A stretch of DNA of 64,000 nt from Larix kaempferi (Eukaryota; Streptophyta; Pinopsida; Pinales; Pinaceae). Shown one piece after another: positions 42,093-53,486 of this stretch. The stretch lies in contig BSBM01000486.1 in the NCBI GenBank assembly GCA_027924585.1, positions 41,308,001 to 41,372,000 of the forward strand, in the 5' to 3' direction. Below the pieces are notes generated by a model, which saw nothing but the letters and a program-made list of their open reading frames with translations, ran no database searches and was not told the DNA's origin. A program made the position numbers and the translations under genes. Position 1 is the stretch's first letter, and each line of letters begins with the position of its first letter.

Positions 42093-43634
42093 TTCAAGAT
42101 ACCTGGCACAACATTAATATCAAGTCTTTGGACAGTAATATTAACTGTAAGTGGTACTCTTGTTGTAGTGATCAAACATTGATGATAAGTTATGTCAAAT
42201 AATAAATCTATCTTTGGATTGAGTTATTATTCACATTAAGTTACCTTTATAATCATCACATATTTATCACCACAGGTATGTATGCAATTTGACCAAATAT
42301 TAACTTTCCTTTGGGCCAGTCAATACCCGCATGAATCACATACACACAAAAAATCTAACACCCTGAACAGACTAATCTACACGAAAGATGTCACTTTGGT
42401 GATTTTCCGCTTTAATTAGCCTATTTAAAATGCTAGATCAATAACTTAAATATTAATATCAAAAAAATGCTATTAAATAATAGTACCAAATGTATTTACT
42501 GCTTCATTATTTGATGGACTGTCACGGGGTTCAAGAAAAGATCGCGAGTTTCTGCCAAGAAAGGATCACTTTCCCAGTACTTACCCCATCTAACTAAGTT
42601 AACTTCAATTAAATCAGTCTCTGAACAAACAATCTCCCCTGAACTAGAGTTCTAATGCATGATACAATATAGATGTGAAAACAACGATTCAACAAAAAAC
42701 ACACATCTTCAATATGACATTATGAGAGAGTCCAAGTAAATAAGTCTTGGATAACACGTATGACAAAATCTTTCACTAAAGCAAATACATTCTTTTGATA
42801 ATGTATCCATGTAATCTGGAGTATTTTTCTAAGCCAATTTTCAAACTGGTTCATGTTAATGGTTCGACGAAATGGTCCCATGGCCAAAAAACTCAATACG
42901 ATTTCTTTCTTTCTGAAATTGATTATCATATCTAAGAAGAAAAAAAAAATTTAGAAAACCCCGATAGGTATCAATTCTGATCTGGCCTGTGACTTGGATT
43001 GAACCGATTGATTAACATGTAATCTTAATCACCTCCACATTCAGTAATAGAGGTACCAGATAGATTGTAAGTAAGAGCACCATTGTTCTGCGTTTGACGG
43101 AAGAAAAGCGTGGGTGATGGATCGTGGTCTAGTCTTGACCAAAAAAACGAATTCAACGAACTTTAAGATCCATGATAGCTAGTGTGGAATCGAATCATGC
43201 AACCACCAGACTGAATCAGCTTGGAAATAGAATCCTGGAATTTCAGTGAGATTGTGATTACAGGGAATGCTGGATGAGTATTATGAAAGCAGAGATTTGA
43301 ATGGGCAAAAAAATTGTACTCAGAATACAAAGATAGGACATCTCAGGCGACTTGAGAAGAGATTAGAGGAGATGAATGGGACTATTATAATGGGACTTTT
43401 CACATACTCTGCGCGTATACTTCGCCTTCTTTGGTGAACAGCGTTAAAAAAGGGTTTGGAAATCTCTGCAAAAGTAGTAGGAAGAGTCAAGATCCCGATC
43501 TCAGAAATCCTCAGCGGCAATGTGATCGAGGGATGGTATAACAGGCCCGCGTGAGTACCTCTCCCCATATCTTGATTTTGTTGCATATGATATAATATGT
43601 AGTTTGTGCCATAAGGAATATGGGGTTCGCTGCC
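42093..43634 (-). other. Long leader of copia-2
   Basis: About 1.5 kb of AT-rich sequence, unusually long for a copia leader. Minus-strand 43320-43586 is open for 88 codons but overlaps the region next to the captured RRM fragment and shows no domain. No other gene seen. Confidence 0.5.
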
Positions 43635-43829
43635 AAGATAATCCGTAATAAGTATAGAGGGCTATGGCTTTATGGAGTTCGCTGTCACGTACAGCTGCTG
43701 AGAAGATGATGCAAACTTATAATGGGACGATAATGCCCAGCACTGAACAAGTTTTCAGAATGAATTGGGCATCTTTTAGCATGGGAGAAAGGCGTTTGGA
43801 TGGAGGCCCAGATTATTCTATATTTGGAT
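43635..43829 (+). pseudogene. RBP45/47-like RNA-binding protein fragment inside the copia-2 leader
   Basis: The plus strand, antisense to the element, reads KIIRNK, GYGFMEF and, after small frameshifts, TAAEKMMQTYNGTIMPSTEQ, FRMNWASFSMGERR and DYSIFG. This is the end of the first RRM and the linker into the second RRM of plant RBP45/RBP47 poly(A)-binding proteins (nuclear/cytoplasmic mRNA binding, stress granules). Two single-base shifts make it non-functional. It lies between primer site and gag, so it travels with the element. It is either captured mRNA/DNA or an old insertion into the ancestral leader. Confidence 0.82.
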
Positions 43830-44001
43830 TCAGATGTCTCAGATTTGGTCTTGCAGGAGCACAAAATATTTAAATAACCATACCTTATAATAATAATAAT
43901 ATTTTACTCTCTCTGAGACTCTAAAAAAAAAATTTCTGAATCCATTGACAAATATATATATATATTAAATTAATAACTCAAAGAATTAATCAAGAAGTAA
44001 G

Positions 44002-44012
44002 CTCTGATACCA
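44002..44012 (-). promoter_or_regulatory. Primer-binding site of copia-2
   Basis: Minus-strand TGGTATCAGAG, two bases from the 5' LTR, complementary to initiator tRNA-Met. Confidence 0.9.
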
Positions 44013-44014
44013 CT

Positions 44015-44483
44015 TGTTAATATATACTGGAATCTTCTGATTAAAACAATGAGTAGAAAATTAATAGCGGAAGCATACCTGAATCCATTGAAGGAGAAAC
44101 CTTACAGGAAGAGAACCCTTTGAGATGATCTTCCAATTCTAGCCACTAGATTCTGCGTCAACTTCTCTTGAGAGGATTTTCAGAAATTGGAATGCGTCGT
44201 GGTAGAATGGGGACCATAACCTTATTTATAAACCGCTAGGGTAGTTCACAATAACCGCTAGGGCAGTTTTAATTTTATCATAATTATATTTCCGCCCCTC
44301 ATAGAAATAATAATTATCTAATGGTATCTACACAATAATCTCATGACAATTATACCCTTAAGCCAATTAATCAATTATTAATTAGATCACTATATTTAGG
44401 CTTAATTAAATGATAGCACACACATTTTAATTATTTACATGTGTGGCCCAAATTATAGATTAATTACGAAAATTATTCTAACA
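44015..44483 (-). repeat. LTR of copia-2 (5' LTR in element orientation)
   Basis: 469 bp, 467 identical to 38371-38839, followed by target duplication CTAGA. Confidence 0.96.
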
Positions 44484-45310
44484 CTAGACTGGAAGAAACA
44501 GTCTACAGAACTACCTCTTTAATAGTGCCAAGGCTTGCAGAAGTATTATTCAACCTTGCACCAATTGGTTGGTTCAAAGCTGATGGCTTCTTTTGTGCTC
44601 TGTTAGCGAGAAAGGCAATAAATTATCATTTCATTGTGGATAGTAAAGGAAATGGGTTTGCTGCCAATATGTTTCCAACCAGTGCTGTGCTCAAGTCTAA
44701 TGCCAATAACTTCAGTGTTTGCCAAGTGTTGAGGTTTATAGGTGGGACGCATTTATAGTGGGTGGTATCAACTTGATTTGCTCTATTACTTGGGCTGTGC
44801 TTATTCCATTAGAAAGAAGCGTTGGCAAATGGTTTAAAATACAATTCATGCCACCTTCTAAACCTAGAGTTACTTGTAATGATGATAGTCATTTGTATTG
44901 GTTTGGGTATGGATTGTTTCAGAATGTTTACCACGTTAATATTGGGAAAAAATGCTTATGCTTAGAGCAGTGATAGTTTTGGAGATAGGATGCATTGCAA
45001 TAGGTATCGCAATGGCAGGAGCATTGGGTATAAACGGTTTTGGAAAATTGGATAAAGTGGGGAACTGGCTGTTATCTGCTCGGAGAGTATTCTCCAGTAT
45101 ATATTCACATGCCTTCCATTCTGAAGAGTATCCTATGCCATAAGGATGGGGCATACTCTTCAGCCAGGTGGATTGACAATGGACTTTTGGTGTACTCTTC
45201 TTCATTCTTGTTCAATGCTGTCTTGTCTGGGGCATGTAGGACTAGTGTCTATGGAATGTTTCAACTTTCCGCAAATACTCAATGTAACGAGAAGAGATTT
45301 GAAACCTGGT
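44484..45310 (+). other. Coding-like sequence right of copia-2, unidentified
   Basis: Several plus-strand frames are open and protein-like in turn: 44525-44758 (LAEVLFNLAPIGWFKADGFF, then GFAANMFPTSAVLKSNANN), 44719-44973 and 44952-45143 (ALGINGFGKLDKVGNWLLSA). None has a domain I can name, and the frames change, so it is probably a decayed gene or exon-intron remnant continuing the locus at 37903-38370. Confidence 0.35.
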
Positions 45311-46879
45311 AGTCTGTAGTAGCAAGTATATTCCCAAGTTATTGGAAGGATAACAAAACCAATGACCATGCATAGTAACCTTGCCGAAGACATTGATTTG
45401 ATTTTTCAGTTAAGAATTCATATCCATATCTAAGAGGTTTCTGAGTTCAAAACTCAGGTTCCATGTTAATTATGCATCCGAGTTGAAATTAGCATAGTGA
45501 ATGGGCTGCTTTAAATGACTTATAATTGTTGGGAAATTTTGTCATATTTAATTTAATTGTAATAATGCATTGTTTTAATGGAAATGATTCCATTTCATTT
45601 TTTTATTTTTTTTAAATATAATATAAAAATCAAAATGTATACACCTTATTATTTATATTATCAAGGCATATAAATGCCTTGATTATGAGGCAGAGACCTT
45701 AATACACAAGTACAAAATTTCTAGTAATAATCATATTATTTAATATTCTGCAACAACTATGTTGCTTACAAAATTATAAAATTATTCAATAGTAATTGCA
45801 GATTATTTATCGATGTCCCTGGTAATTCTGAATTACATAGGTTTTTTTTTACATAAAGTGGCAAAACTACACACAATATTGCCCTGAAAACTAGTATAGA
45901 AATATGAGTACATTACTGGAGTTAAAGTACTGTTGCCATAAAATAGAGACACAAAATGGCATTTAAATTAGTTTCTGTATATAAATCAAGAATACAAATT
46001 AGTGTAGCTAAGAAAAAGTGATATTAATAGAGATATTTGAGATAGAAATAATTTCCAATAATCTTGTTTTCAAATAATTTTGATAAAGAAATTTCATAAG
46101 TAGAGCATTTTATAATAACAATAGTTTAGTTTGTGATATAATGGATTTTTAATTTTGTATTAATTCATTGAATAATATTAAAATTATAGATATTTTGAAT
46201 ATATTATTTAGTTTTCTTTGATACAAATATTTGACTATATTTTGTAATAATTTTTATAACCAAAATAGTTATTTTAAATTTTTATAAAGTTATATTAAAA
46301 ATAATGAAAATATCAATTTTAGTGCACGAGAGCTATCACCTTTTATAAATCTTTGAGACAAAACTTTGAAAATAATTAACATTTTGTATAATTTCTTCTC
46401 ATCTTTTTTTATTCATTTAATATATTTTTAAATATTATTTTTTTTTGTTAAAACTAAAATTTGTTTTTTTTTAAATCTATGTATTCTTATTGAAAATAGT
46501 CAAACTAAAATATAAGATTATTGATATTATTTATAATCTAATATTTTTATATAGTCATTATTCTCATAAAATCCAAATTCATTTCATTAAAAAATATTGA
46601 TAATTCTGCGAAAAAAAATTATATTCTTGTTATTGATGAAGAATGATTAAAAGCGAAATAGATTTGTATTAAACAGAGGATAAGATACAAAATTCCCTTC
46701 GTGGAAGGGTAAAACATAACCTGAATAATGGGTAATCCAACATTGAAAAATATTGTTCTTCCTAACTGTTCATATCTACTGTCTTTTATCGAGTAAATCC
46801 TTACATATTGGTTACATATAAGGGCACAAACAAATATTTAACAAAACAAAACAGATAGTATGCATCAACATTCCCGGAA
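45311..46879. other. AT-rich intergenic DNA, no gene
   Basis: Very high A/T with long T runs. Short similarity to 4935-4970 (AAAACTCAGGTT.CATGTTAA) near 45437. Nothing else supported. Confidence 0.6.
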
Positions 46880-47356
46880 TTAAGCGGGTGGGATTCCTTC
46901 ATGAATCTGCGAGTCATCTTCCATTAGAGAACTCTCTTCACGCTGATTTCCTGGGTCTGCAGGTTCAGAGTGCTTCTCGAATTCATCCCTTGGGTCGCTT
47001 AAGGATTCTTCTAGTTGAACTAGGTGAACCTCAATCCTGTCATTTCCAGTTTGCAGGGTATCAAATAACTGTCCCTTCAAAGAAAACATAAATTGTTTGA
47101 GACCTTCGAAGTTGGCCTATTGGTAGTCCTTCATGCCTTTGACATCCTTCTGCAATTCCTCAAGCGCACCAACATGGACACGGACGTTGGTTTCCACATC
47201 CTCCATTTGCGAACCCATTCGGGTAAGATCCAAACTGATTTGCCTGCTCTCTTCCAGAGCGACTTTAGAAACTTCGAAGGCATTGCAAGCATTCTTCTTG
47301 ATGTCCCAAACCACCTTAATCTCTTGGCGCTCCTTCATCATATTCTCCAAATTCAT
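46880..47356 (-). pseudogene. Coiled-coil protein remnant with one in-frame stop
   Basis: The minus strand from about 47356 reads a heptad-rich, charged protein (DLTRMGSQMEDVETNVRVHV and GALEELQKDVKGMKDYQ), then TAG at 47117-47119. In the same frame it continues with ANFEGLKQFMFSLKGQLFDT to an acidic end (QREESSLMEDDSQIHEGIPP). CAG is a likely original for the stop. The family is not recognised; it could be a retroelement ORF next to the RNase H at 47664-48077. Confidence 0.5.
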
Positions 47357-47663
47357 CCTCCTGAAGGTTGTGATAAACTAGGAAAGAGTTCACAGACCAG
47401 CACTGAGATCCCCACTGTCACAAGTGAGAGCTTCAATACCCAACACCACTGTTTGAAATGCAGTACCATCTCCCTAAAAAGGATCGTGTGAACAGGGGCC
47501 TTGAGAGTTCAGCATTACTTCGCATGCTTCCATACTACCGCCACACCAACCTTCATTAATACGAGGGGATTTCCGAGGGCGGACTTTAAAGCTCAAGATG
47601 TGGTGGAATCCACTTGTCCACACAAGGAGAGGGGAGCTTTGCATGCACGCCCATATTAGGAAG

Positions 47664-48077
47664 TTAGAGATCAAAAGAACGGGACCATTTGGTGTGGGGA
47701 GGTTCTTCATTCAAAACAATAAGCCCTTCTTTTAACCTTGCTCCTTGGTTAGCCATGGTGTCAGCCTCCACATTATTGTGCCTTAGAATGTGATAGAACT
47801 GAATCCTTGAGATGTCGCTAATGATGGAGACAATTCGTTTTTGGATTATGTCCATATGTTTGTCATTACCTCTTTGAATGTTGATCATTTTCTGTATTAC
47901 AATCTTGGAGTCTCTGAGGATAGTATAATGATCTATATGCGGGGAGACCATTGTTTCAACCCCTTGGAGGAGAGCTTCCCATTCTTCTTGATTGTTTGTT
48001 CTCCTTCCTAACCCCCACGTGTACTGAAGTAACATTTTACCATCATGATCGTAAATGACCCCTCCCGCACCTACCAC
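47664..48077 (-). pseudogene. Isolated RNase H-like domain of retroelement type
   Basis: About 137 codons on the minus strand. GAGGVIYDHDGKMLLQ, NNQEEWEALLQGVE, ILRDSKIVIQKM and ILRHNNVEADTMANQGARL give the D-E-D core and closing histidine/aspartate motif of an RNase H (RVT_3-like) domain. No reverse transcriptase is seen next to it, so it is a fragment of a LINE or gypsy element, or a stand-alone domain. It ends WSRSFDL. Downstream minus frames are open only in short pieces. Confidence 0.7.
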
Positions 48078-48871
48078 CCTTGAAAAGCATGTACAAATCC
48101 TTTTAATAGTTTACTTTCCATTGTTAAAATATTGACTATCACCAGCCTTTGAAGTCTCGTTATACTAGATTCCATTCACCCAAAGTTAAGCCAAGCTTGT
48201 GTTCAAGAGCTAGCCACATAAGCCCACCTACCAAGTTATTTGCACAACGCATAATACATAAGCTAGAGAATAACAAAGTGTCAAGTAAGCCCGCCTCAAG
48301 AACCCAGGAGTGTATATTATGCATAACACGTCCTTATGATATATATATATATAAGTATAATAGAATAAACAAATTGAGTAGTAAATAATAGTGTTCAAGC
48401 TAGTGTTCAAATATAAATTTCACATAGTAATTGGTTTAGTTTTGATGATAGCCTTCCAATTTTGGGATGGAACTTGTAACATGTGTTAAGGGTCATGATC
48501 ATGTTAACAATATATTATTAAATATTTATTTAGCAATTTTGTAAGTATGATCTAATTAATCTTAGAGAAAAAATAGTACCCAAATGAGATGATAATTTTA
48601 GATTGTTTGTCCATTTATCATTTCAAGAAAATATAAAAATGTTGAAGTCTTTTTAAGCAGTTGTGACTATTTCACTCAGTTTGTATAAAAATCTTCATAA
48701 AATGATATTTCACATATTCAATGCTCATTCTGAATTTTGTAGTTCACAATGTAAAATGAACGCAAAAATATATGATTTTTTTACTTTATCTTTGCTTTCA
48801 CATTCTTCATAGAATAATATTTCACATATTGAATGTTCATTTTAAATTGTGTAGTTCACAATGCAAAATAG
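48078..48871. other. Intergenic, no gene seen
   Basis: AT-rich. Contains a short TA microsatellite near 48338-48352 and a repeated phrase TTCACATATT.AATG (about 48710 and 48820), CAATG..AAAAT. No feature supported. Confidence 0.5.
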
Positions 48872-50529
48872 TGGTGTGGGCTAAATGAAAAATCCTTGGA
48901 CCAAGGCAAATCTCTTTCCTCAACTAAGCAAAGACTTGTAATAAAAACTCTTTCCTCAACTAAGCAAAGACTTGTAATAAAAACGCTTCATATATCCACA
49001 CACATACTAACTAAAGTGCCCACTCTAAGTATTGTCATCATTTACCATTTGGAGTTTCTCCTTACCAAGGTTTGGCTCTGGTCAGTTCTTGCCCATGTGT
49101 AATTAGTTGAAACCATCGACTAATGGTAATTCATGACGGGAAATTACGCAGATTCCCCTATAACCAGATTTGTGAGAAAGTGAAATAAAATCAGAATAAT
49201 AAGACTCGCAAAATTGATAACGGAGTTCGGCCAATTATGCCTACGTCTCCGCGCTGCTGCAGATCTTTTTTTTGAAAGGGAAAAATTTACAAAGTGTTTA
49301 CAAACACTCACAACACATAGATCAGGACTGTAAGAACCAACATTGAAGCTTTTCTTTTTCTCTCTCGCCTATGTTTAGATGCAGAAGCCCACCTTCTAAT
49401 TATAGATGCAGAAGCCCGCCTTCTACACGTTTTGCCAACTAACTATTAATTGGCTTTCATTCTTTTTCAACAAAGGATGAACCGTCCACTCAATTTTCTT
49501 GGGTTGTTGGCTTGACAACCACTCTTTTTGCCTTTCAGTTTTATTGTCATTTATTGCATCTGTTGGTGCATGTAAGATTGACCAACAATTCAAACAGTGG
49601 ATACCAAGTTTGGAACTAAATTTTAAAGATTGAACCATCAATAAACTTCAACAACACATTCCAGTTCTGCCATGAATCCTCTTGAAGTCGAATTGTAGGT
49701 CGAAACTCTCAAAAGCGACTTTCCTATTTGAGTCTGGGCGATTTCATTGCTCGGGTTTAAACACTTTTTCACTTACAACATTTGAATGAATACAATGGGG
49801 AAACTTGTTAAGAAGTCACCCAGGGTTGTCAGCAGAAAGTTCACAAACCAATTTCCGAAAGAAAGATCAACAGAACTCGTGTAACCTGGCAATATTCGAA
49901 TGGACATTCAAACACATCACCATCTTGAAAAGATTCAGAATTTGGGTGTTATCGTTGGCATCAATATTATTCCAATAGTCAAACATTTCAAGATCTGGTT
50001 GTCTTCAAAACCTGGGCGCATACAATGTTGATAATAGTGATTACAATGAATGAAACCTGCATCTTCAAACCATGTTCAAAGGATTTAGTACATTCGAATT
50101 CATTCCCAAAATACAAAGGAGTATGCAGAGTAAAACTTCTACAACCAGGTTAAACTACCCTTGGAAAATGAAGGATCCATCTTATTTTGAATTCATAAAT
50201 TCAGCTAGGCATAGAGTACATCGTATTCTTCAAAAATCCTCTGATTTCCAACATTTTACAGTAAACTGTCAGATACATATAGAAAACCCTAACTCATAGG
50301 AACTGTCGACTAAAAACAACAAAATTCTAACTAAAGTTAACTGATTGTTGTAATCTAAGAGAGATTAGCTCTCTTTTATTCGATTATCATAACCACCTAT
50401 GTGACAACACACTGACAATTAAACAAAACTTAATCAAAATCCTAAATTCATGGCCCAACTCCCCTTTGTCACTGAAATTGTCTTTTTAGAATTCATAAAA
50501 AATGTAATTTGACTAATGCTCCTGCATCA
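48872..50529 (-). repeat. LTR of the gypsy element (3' in element orientation, long form)
   Basis: 1,658 bp, starting TGGTGTGGGCTAAATGAAAA and ending GCTCCTGCATCA. It contains about 1 kb (about 49119-50105) missing from the other LTR, and a 36-40-bp tandem duplication (CTTTCCTCAACTAAGCAAAG, about 48910-48985). Confidence 0.85.
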
Positions 50530-50550
50530 TACTTTGAAGGTTCAAATTAT

Positions 50551-50745
50551 TCATGGGCTCCTGTCCATGAGATCTTCAATAATACCACCACTTTGCTGTA
50601 ACATTGTGGCAGTCATCCAAGTTGCATCTTCAACTGGATGATCTCTCCATTTGACCAGGTACTCAAAGTACTCTTTGTCCCTTGTCTTCTTGCTCAACAT
50701 TTTATTCAAAATATTCTCACGTACTAAGGACTCTGTTGCTGGCAA
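50551..50745 (-). pseudogene. Chromodomain of the gypsy Pol
   Basis: Minus-strand ENILNKMLSKKTRDKEYFEY followed by LVKWRDHPVEDATWMTA: the chromodomain core with aromatic residues and the LVKW..HP..DATW signature of plant chromoviruses. It directs integration to particular chromatin through histone-tail recognition. It lies at the very end of Pol, just before the 3' LTR, in another frame from the integrase pieces. Confidence 0.9.
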
Positions 50746-50939
50746 CTGTTTCTTCCGCTGAGTCTGATGCTCTTCATCTGTGTCTTCTGTTGTTTGACTT
50801 GCTTCACCTGCATGATAATGATATAGGTTTGCAACAATAAAGATAGGATATATTCCTATATCTTGGAAATTCTATCTCATATGGATTAGCTAATAATTTT
50901 CTTAGGATCTTGCAAGGTCCAATTTCCTTCAATTTTAAC

Positions 50940-51386
50940 TTATCGTATTCTCTTAGGAAAATAGTCCTTCCGTAAATGTGCGAACACCAAATCTCCTACC
51001 TCAAAGTTCACCTCCCTTCTCTTCAAATCAGCTCTACCTTTATATTTGAGACTGCTATTTTGTAACTTTTGCTTCACTTTCTCATGCAACTCATGCATAG
51101 AAGTAGAAAAATCATCACCACCTGCACTTCTCTTTTCATCTTTCCCCAAATCTCTCAGTTCATGAACCCCTATATGATGTATACCATACAGAATTCAAAA
51201 ATGACTCAAACATGTACTTCTATTTGGAGACTCAAACATGTACTTCTATTTGGAGAATCGTTGTAGGCAAATTCTGCTTGACCAAGTACATGGTCCCACT
51301 ATTTGGTATGTTCTCCAACCAAGCTCCTATTGACTACTGCATCATGTCCATCGTACCGCGGGTGGTAAGTTGAACTATAACTCAAC
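50940..51386 (-). pseudogene. Integrase C-terminal part of the gypsy Pol
   Basis: Includes HELHEKVKQKLQNSSLKYKG and REVNFEVGDLVFAHLRKDYF, the GPY/F-type region of gypsy integrase. It is separated from the core domain by the solo LTR. There is a 24-bp tandem duplication (ACATGTACTTCTATTTGGAG) at about 51206-51255. Confidence 0.85.
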
Positions 51387-52535
51387 TATTAGTTTTTGTA
51401 CCTAGGAAAGTGTTCCCCAAGTGACTTTTGCCTAAAGTCACTTAGAAGGGGGAAAAAGGTGACCCTCACATTAAATGACTTAGTAAAAGAATTTAATGAG
51501 ACTTTATAAATTCAAAGTCATTTTTTGATAAATTTAAGTGGGTGAGGGAAATTAATATTTATAAAAGGTAAATGAAGCATTTAATTTCCACCGTTGATCT
51601 CAATCAATCTCATCCATTGGATTTAGGGAAACCCTATGGTTTGATCAAAAAGCATGAGGGAGGCATTTTTCACTTCACTTTTGAGATGAGAGTGTGGTTA
51701 AGAGAAAGAGTGAGAGCAACGGAAGAAGAGAGCACAAAAATCGAGAGAATTGCACCCATCCGTACAGCAGCATGAGTTTCTAGGTTGCACGCATTTCGAG
51801 GCAAGGATATTTTTAGTGGGCATGATTCCCAAGGCACCGTACAACAGGGTTTTTGGCACGGTTTTTGAGGACCGTACTAGCAGCATTTATTGTTGTTTGT
51901 ACAACATAGATTTCGAGGTGATTAAGCTGGGCACATTTCCCGAGGTCCGTACAGCTGAGTGGTGGGCACGAAATTCAAGGACCGTACAACACTTAAGTTG
52001 TTGTACCGTACAGCACAGAAATCGAGGCATTTATTTATGGGCATTGTTTCCAAGAAATGGCACAGTTTTTGAGGGTGGGTTTTGCACCGTACAGAAATTT
52101 TTGGGTAGTTGGCACAGAAATCGAGGTTGGGTTTTGCACAATCTTCGAGAAGAATTTTATGCACATAATTTGAGGCAACATTGCACAGAAATCAAGAAAG
52201 ATTGTTGGGTGATTTGGTTGGTTGAGATAAGTACATTTTGACTGTAAAATATTGTACTGAATAATTGCTAAAGAAATAAAAATCTCTCTCTCTCTTACTG
52301 GTTTTCCCCGTGGGGGTTTTTCCAGGGCACAGTTGCCAAAAATTTCCGAGTCTCTATTTTTTATGGTGTGCATGTTTAAATTTAATTTTCAGCCTGTTAT
52401 AGTGCATTTGCAGCGTGTTTAATTGTCTGATAAAATTTAATAAGTAATTTCCAGCCAATGCAAAACCGGCTGGGAATGCAAACCACTGAAAAATTGGCAT
52501 AAACCAGCAAGCTAATTTGCACAAAAAATTTACAT
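51387..52535 (+). mobile_element. Solo LTR of the copia-3 family, nested in gypsy integrase
   Basis: 1,149 bp, homologous in reverse complement to the copia-3 LTRs at 55239-56384 and 60687-61523. It ends TATTAGTTTTTGTACC (TG mutated to TA) and AAAAAATTTACA, and is flanked by a perfect 5-bp duplication TCAAC (51382-51386 and 52536-52540). No internal sequence remains, so unequal recombination between LTRs removed it. It contains the expandable repeat array described separately. Confidence 0.93.
51755..52200 (+). repeat. Degenerate repeat array in the solo LTR
   Basis: A core of the type GCACAGAAATCGAGG, often followed by (G)CCGTACAAC, recurs about a dozen times every 25-45 bp (for example ACAGCACAGAAATCGAGGCA, TTGGCACAGAAATCGAGGTT, GGGCACATTTCCCGAGGTCC). 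The same array, in reverse (CCTCGATTTCTGTGCC), fills 55560-56060 of the copia-3 LTR. Confidence 0.85.
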
Positions 52536-52540
52536 CAACT

Positions 52541-53037
52541 TCATGTCCAACTTTTTCCAAAGAATCCTCTAAAAATGCCCCAAGAATCTGGTGTCTCTAT
52601 CGGAAATGATGCTCTTGGGTAACCCATGTAGTCTTACTACTTTAAAAAACAAGTTAGCAATATTGGTAGCATCACTAGTTTTAAAACAAGGAATAAAATG
52701 AGCCATCTTTGAGAATCGATCAACAACTACAAAAGATAGAGCCATTACCTTTTGGTTTATTTGGAAAGCCCAACATAAATTCCACACTCACTGAATCTCA
52801 AGGCTTGTTTGGAATTGGCAAGGATGCATACAATCTTGCATTTTGAATCTTTCCTTTTGCATACTGACACATTCTACACCTGCTCACAAATTTCTGAACT
52901 TCACTCCTCATCTTTGGGAAATAATAGAAATGCTTCAGCTGTTCATAAGTATTATCATGCCCAAAGTTCCCTGCTAGTCCACCACTATGTTTTTCCTTAG
53001 TCAAATTTTCTCTCATTGAACAATTGGGAATAGACAC
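52541..53037 (-). pseudogene. Integrase zinc-binding and core domains of the gypsy Pol
   Basis: The HHCC finger is visible (HSGGLAGNFGHDNT ... CRMCQYAKGK). The catalytic core follows in a shifted frame ([16 protein letters not shown] ... [14 protein letters not shown], carrying the second catalytic Asp). The core is cut by the solo LTR at 52536. It would insert element cDNA. Frameshifted and interrupted. Confidence 0.88.
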
Positions 53038-53486
53038 AGTTGATTTTTTTTACTAGTAATCCTTCTTGTACCATAAATTCTATCCACTTACTTCTGTCAC
53101 TAAGTGCTGGATTGGTGCATGCTTCAAATGCTTCCTTGAAGTTTGCATCTTGCTCATACATTTCCTTCAGAAATTCAAACCCCATAACCTGAATTTCACC
53201 TTCCTGAATAATTAGATTCCTTCTGCTGAGAGCATCAGCAATTTTATTTGCTTGGCCATTGATATGTTTCAACACAAAAGTGAAATTTTGCAAGTATTCC
53301 ACACATTTGGCATGCTTTTGGTTCAATTTCGGTTGTTGCATAATATACTATAAGGAATGGTTATCAGAATACAACACAAGCTCCTTAGACATTAGATAAT
53401 GTCTCCATTTCTTGAGTTCTTGCACTACAGCATAAAACTCTTTATCATATGATGAATACTTCTGCTTAGCCTCATTTAATTTCTCA
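53038..53486 (-). pseudogene. RNase H and connection region of the gypsy Pol
   Basis: Minus-strand frames show EYLQNFTFVLKHINGQANKI and ADALSRR, the RNase H end of gypsy Pol, after a decayed stretch at 53340-53486 (YDKEFYAVVQEL-like, broken). Frame differs from the RT. Confidence 0.8.

Larger units (their letters stand above)
38371..44483 (-). mobile_element. Recently inserted non-autonomous copia element (copia-2) with gag fused to RT
   Basis: A 6,113-bp minus-strand element with two 469-bp LTRs that differ at only 2 positions (99.6%) and a perfect CTAGA target duplication (38366-38370 and 44484-44488). Primer site and polypurine tract are intact. The interior has a single open frame of 943 codons in which gag joins the integrase C-terminal tail, followed by RT and RNase H; protease and the integrase core are absent. 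An unusually long leader (about 42,093-44,001) carries an antisense gene fragment. LTR identity shows very recent movement, hence trans-complementation by a related full copy. Confidence 0.95.

Noticed and set aside
4935-45465. Short similarity AAAACTCAGGTT.CATGTTAATTA between about 4935 and 45437
   Set aside because: About 24 bp only, with no extension on either side; insufficient to define a repeat family.
47093-47491. 132-codon plus-strand frame
   Set aside because: Antisense to a better coiled-coil frame on the minus strand; hydrophobic bias typical of a shadow.
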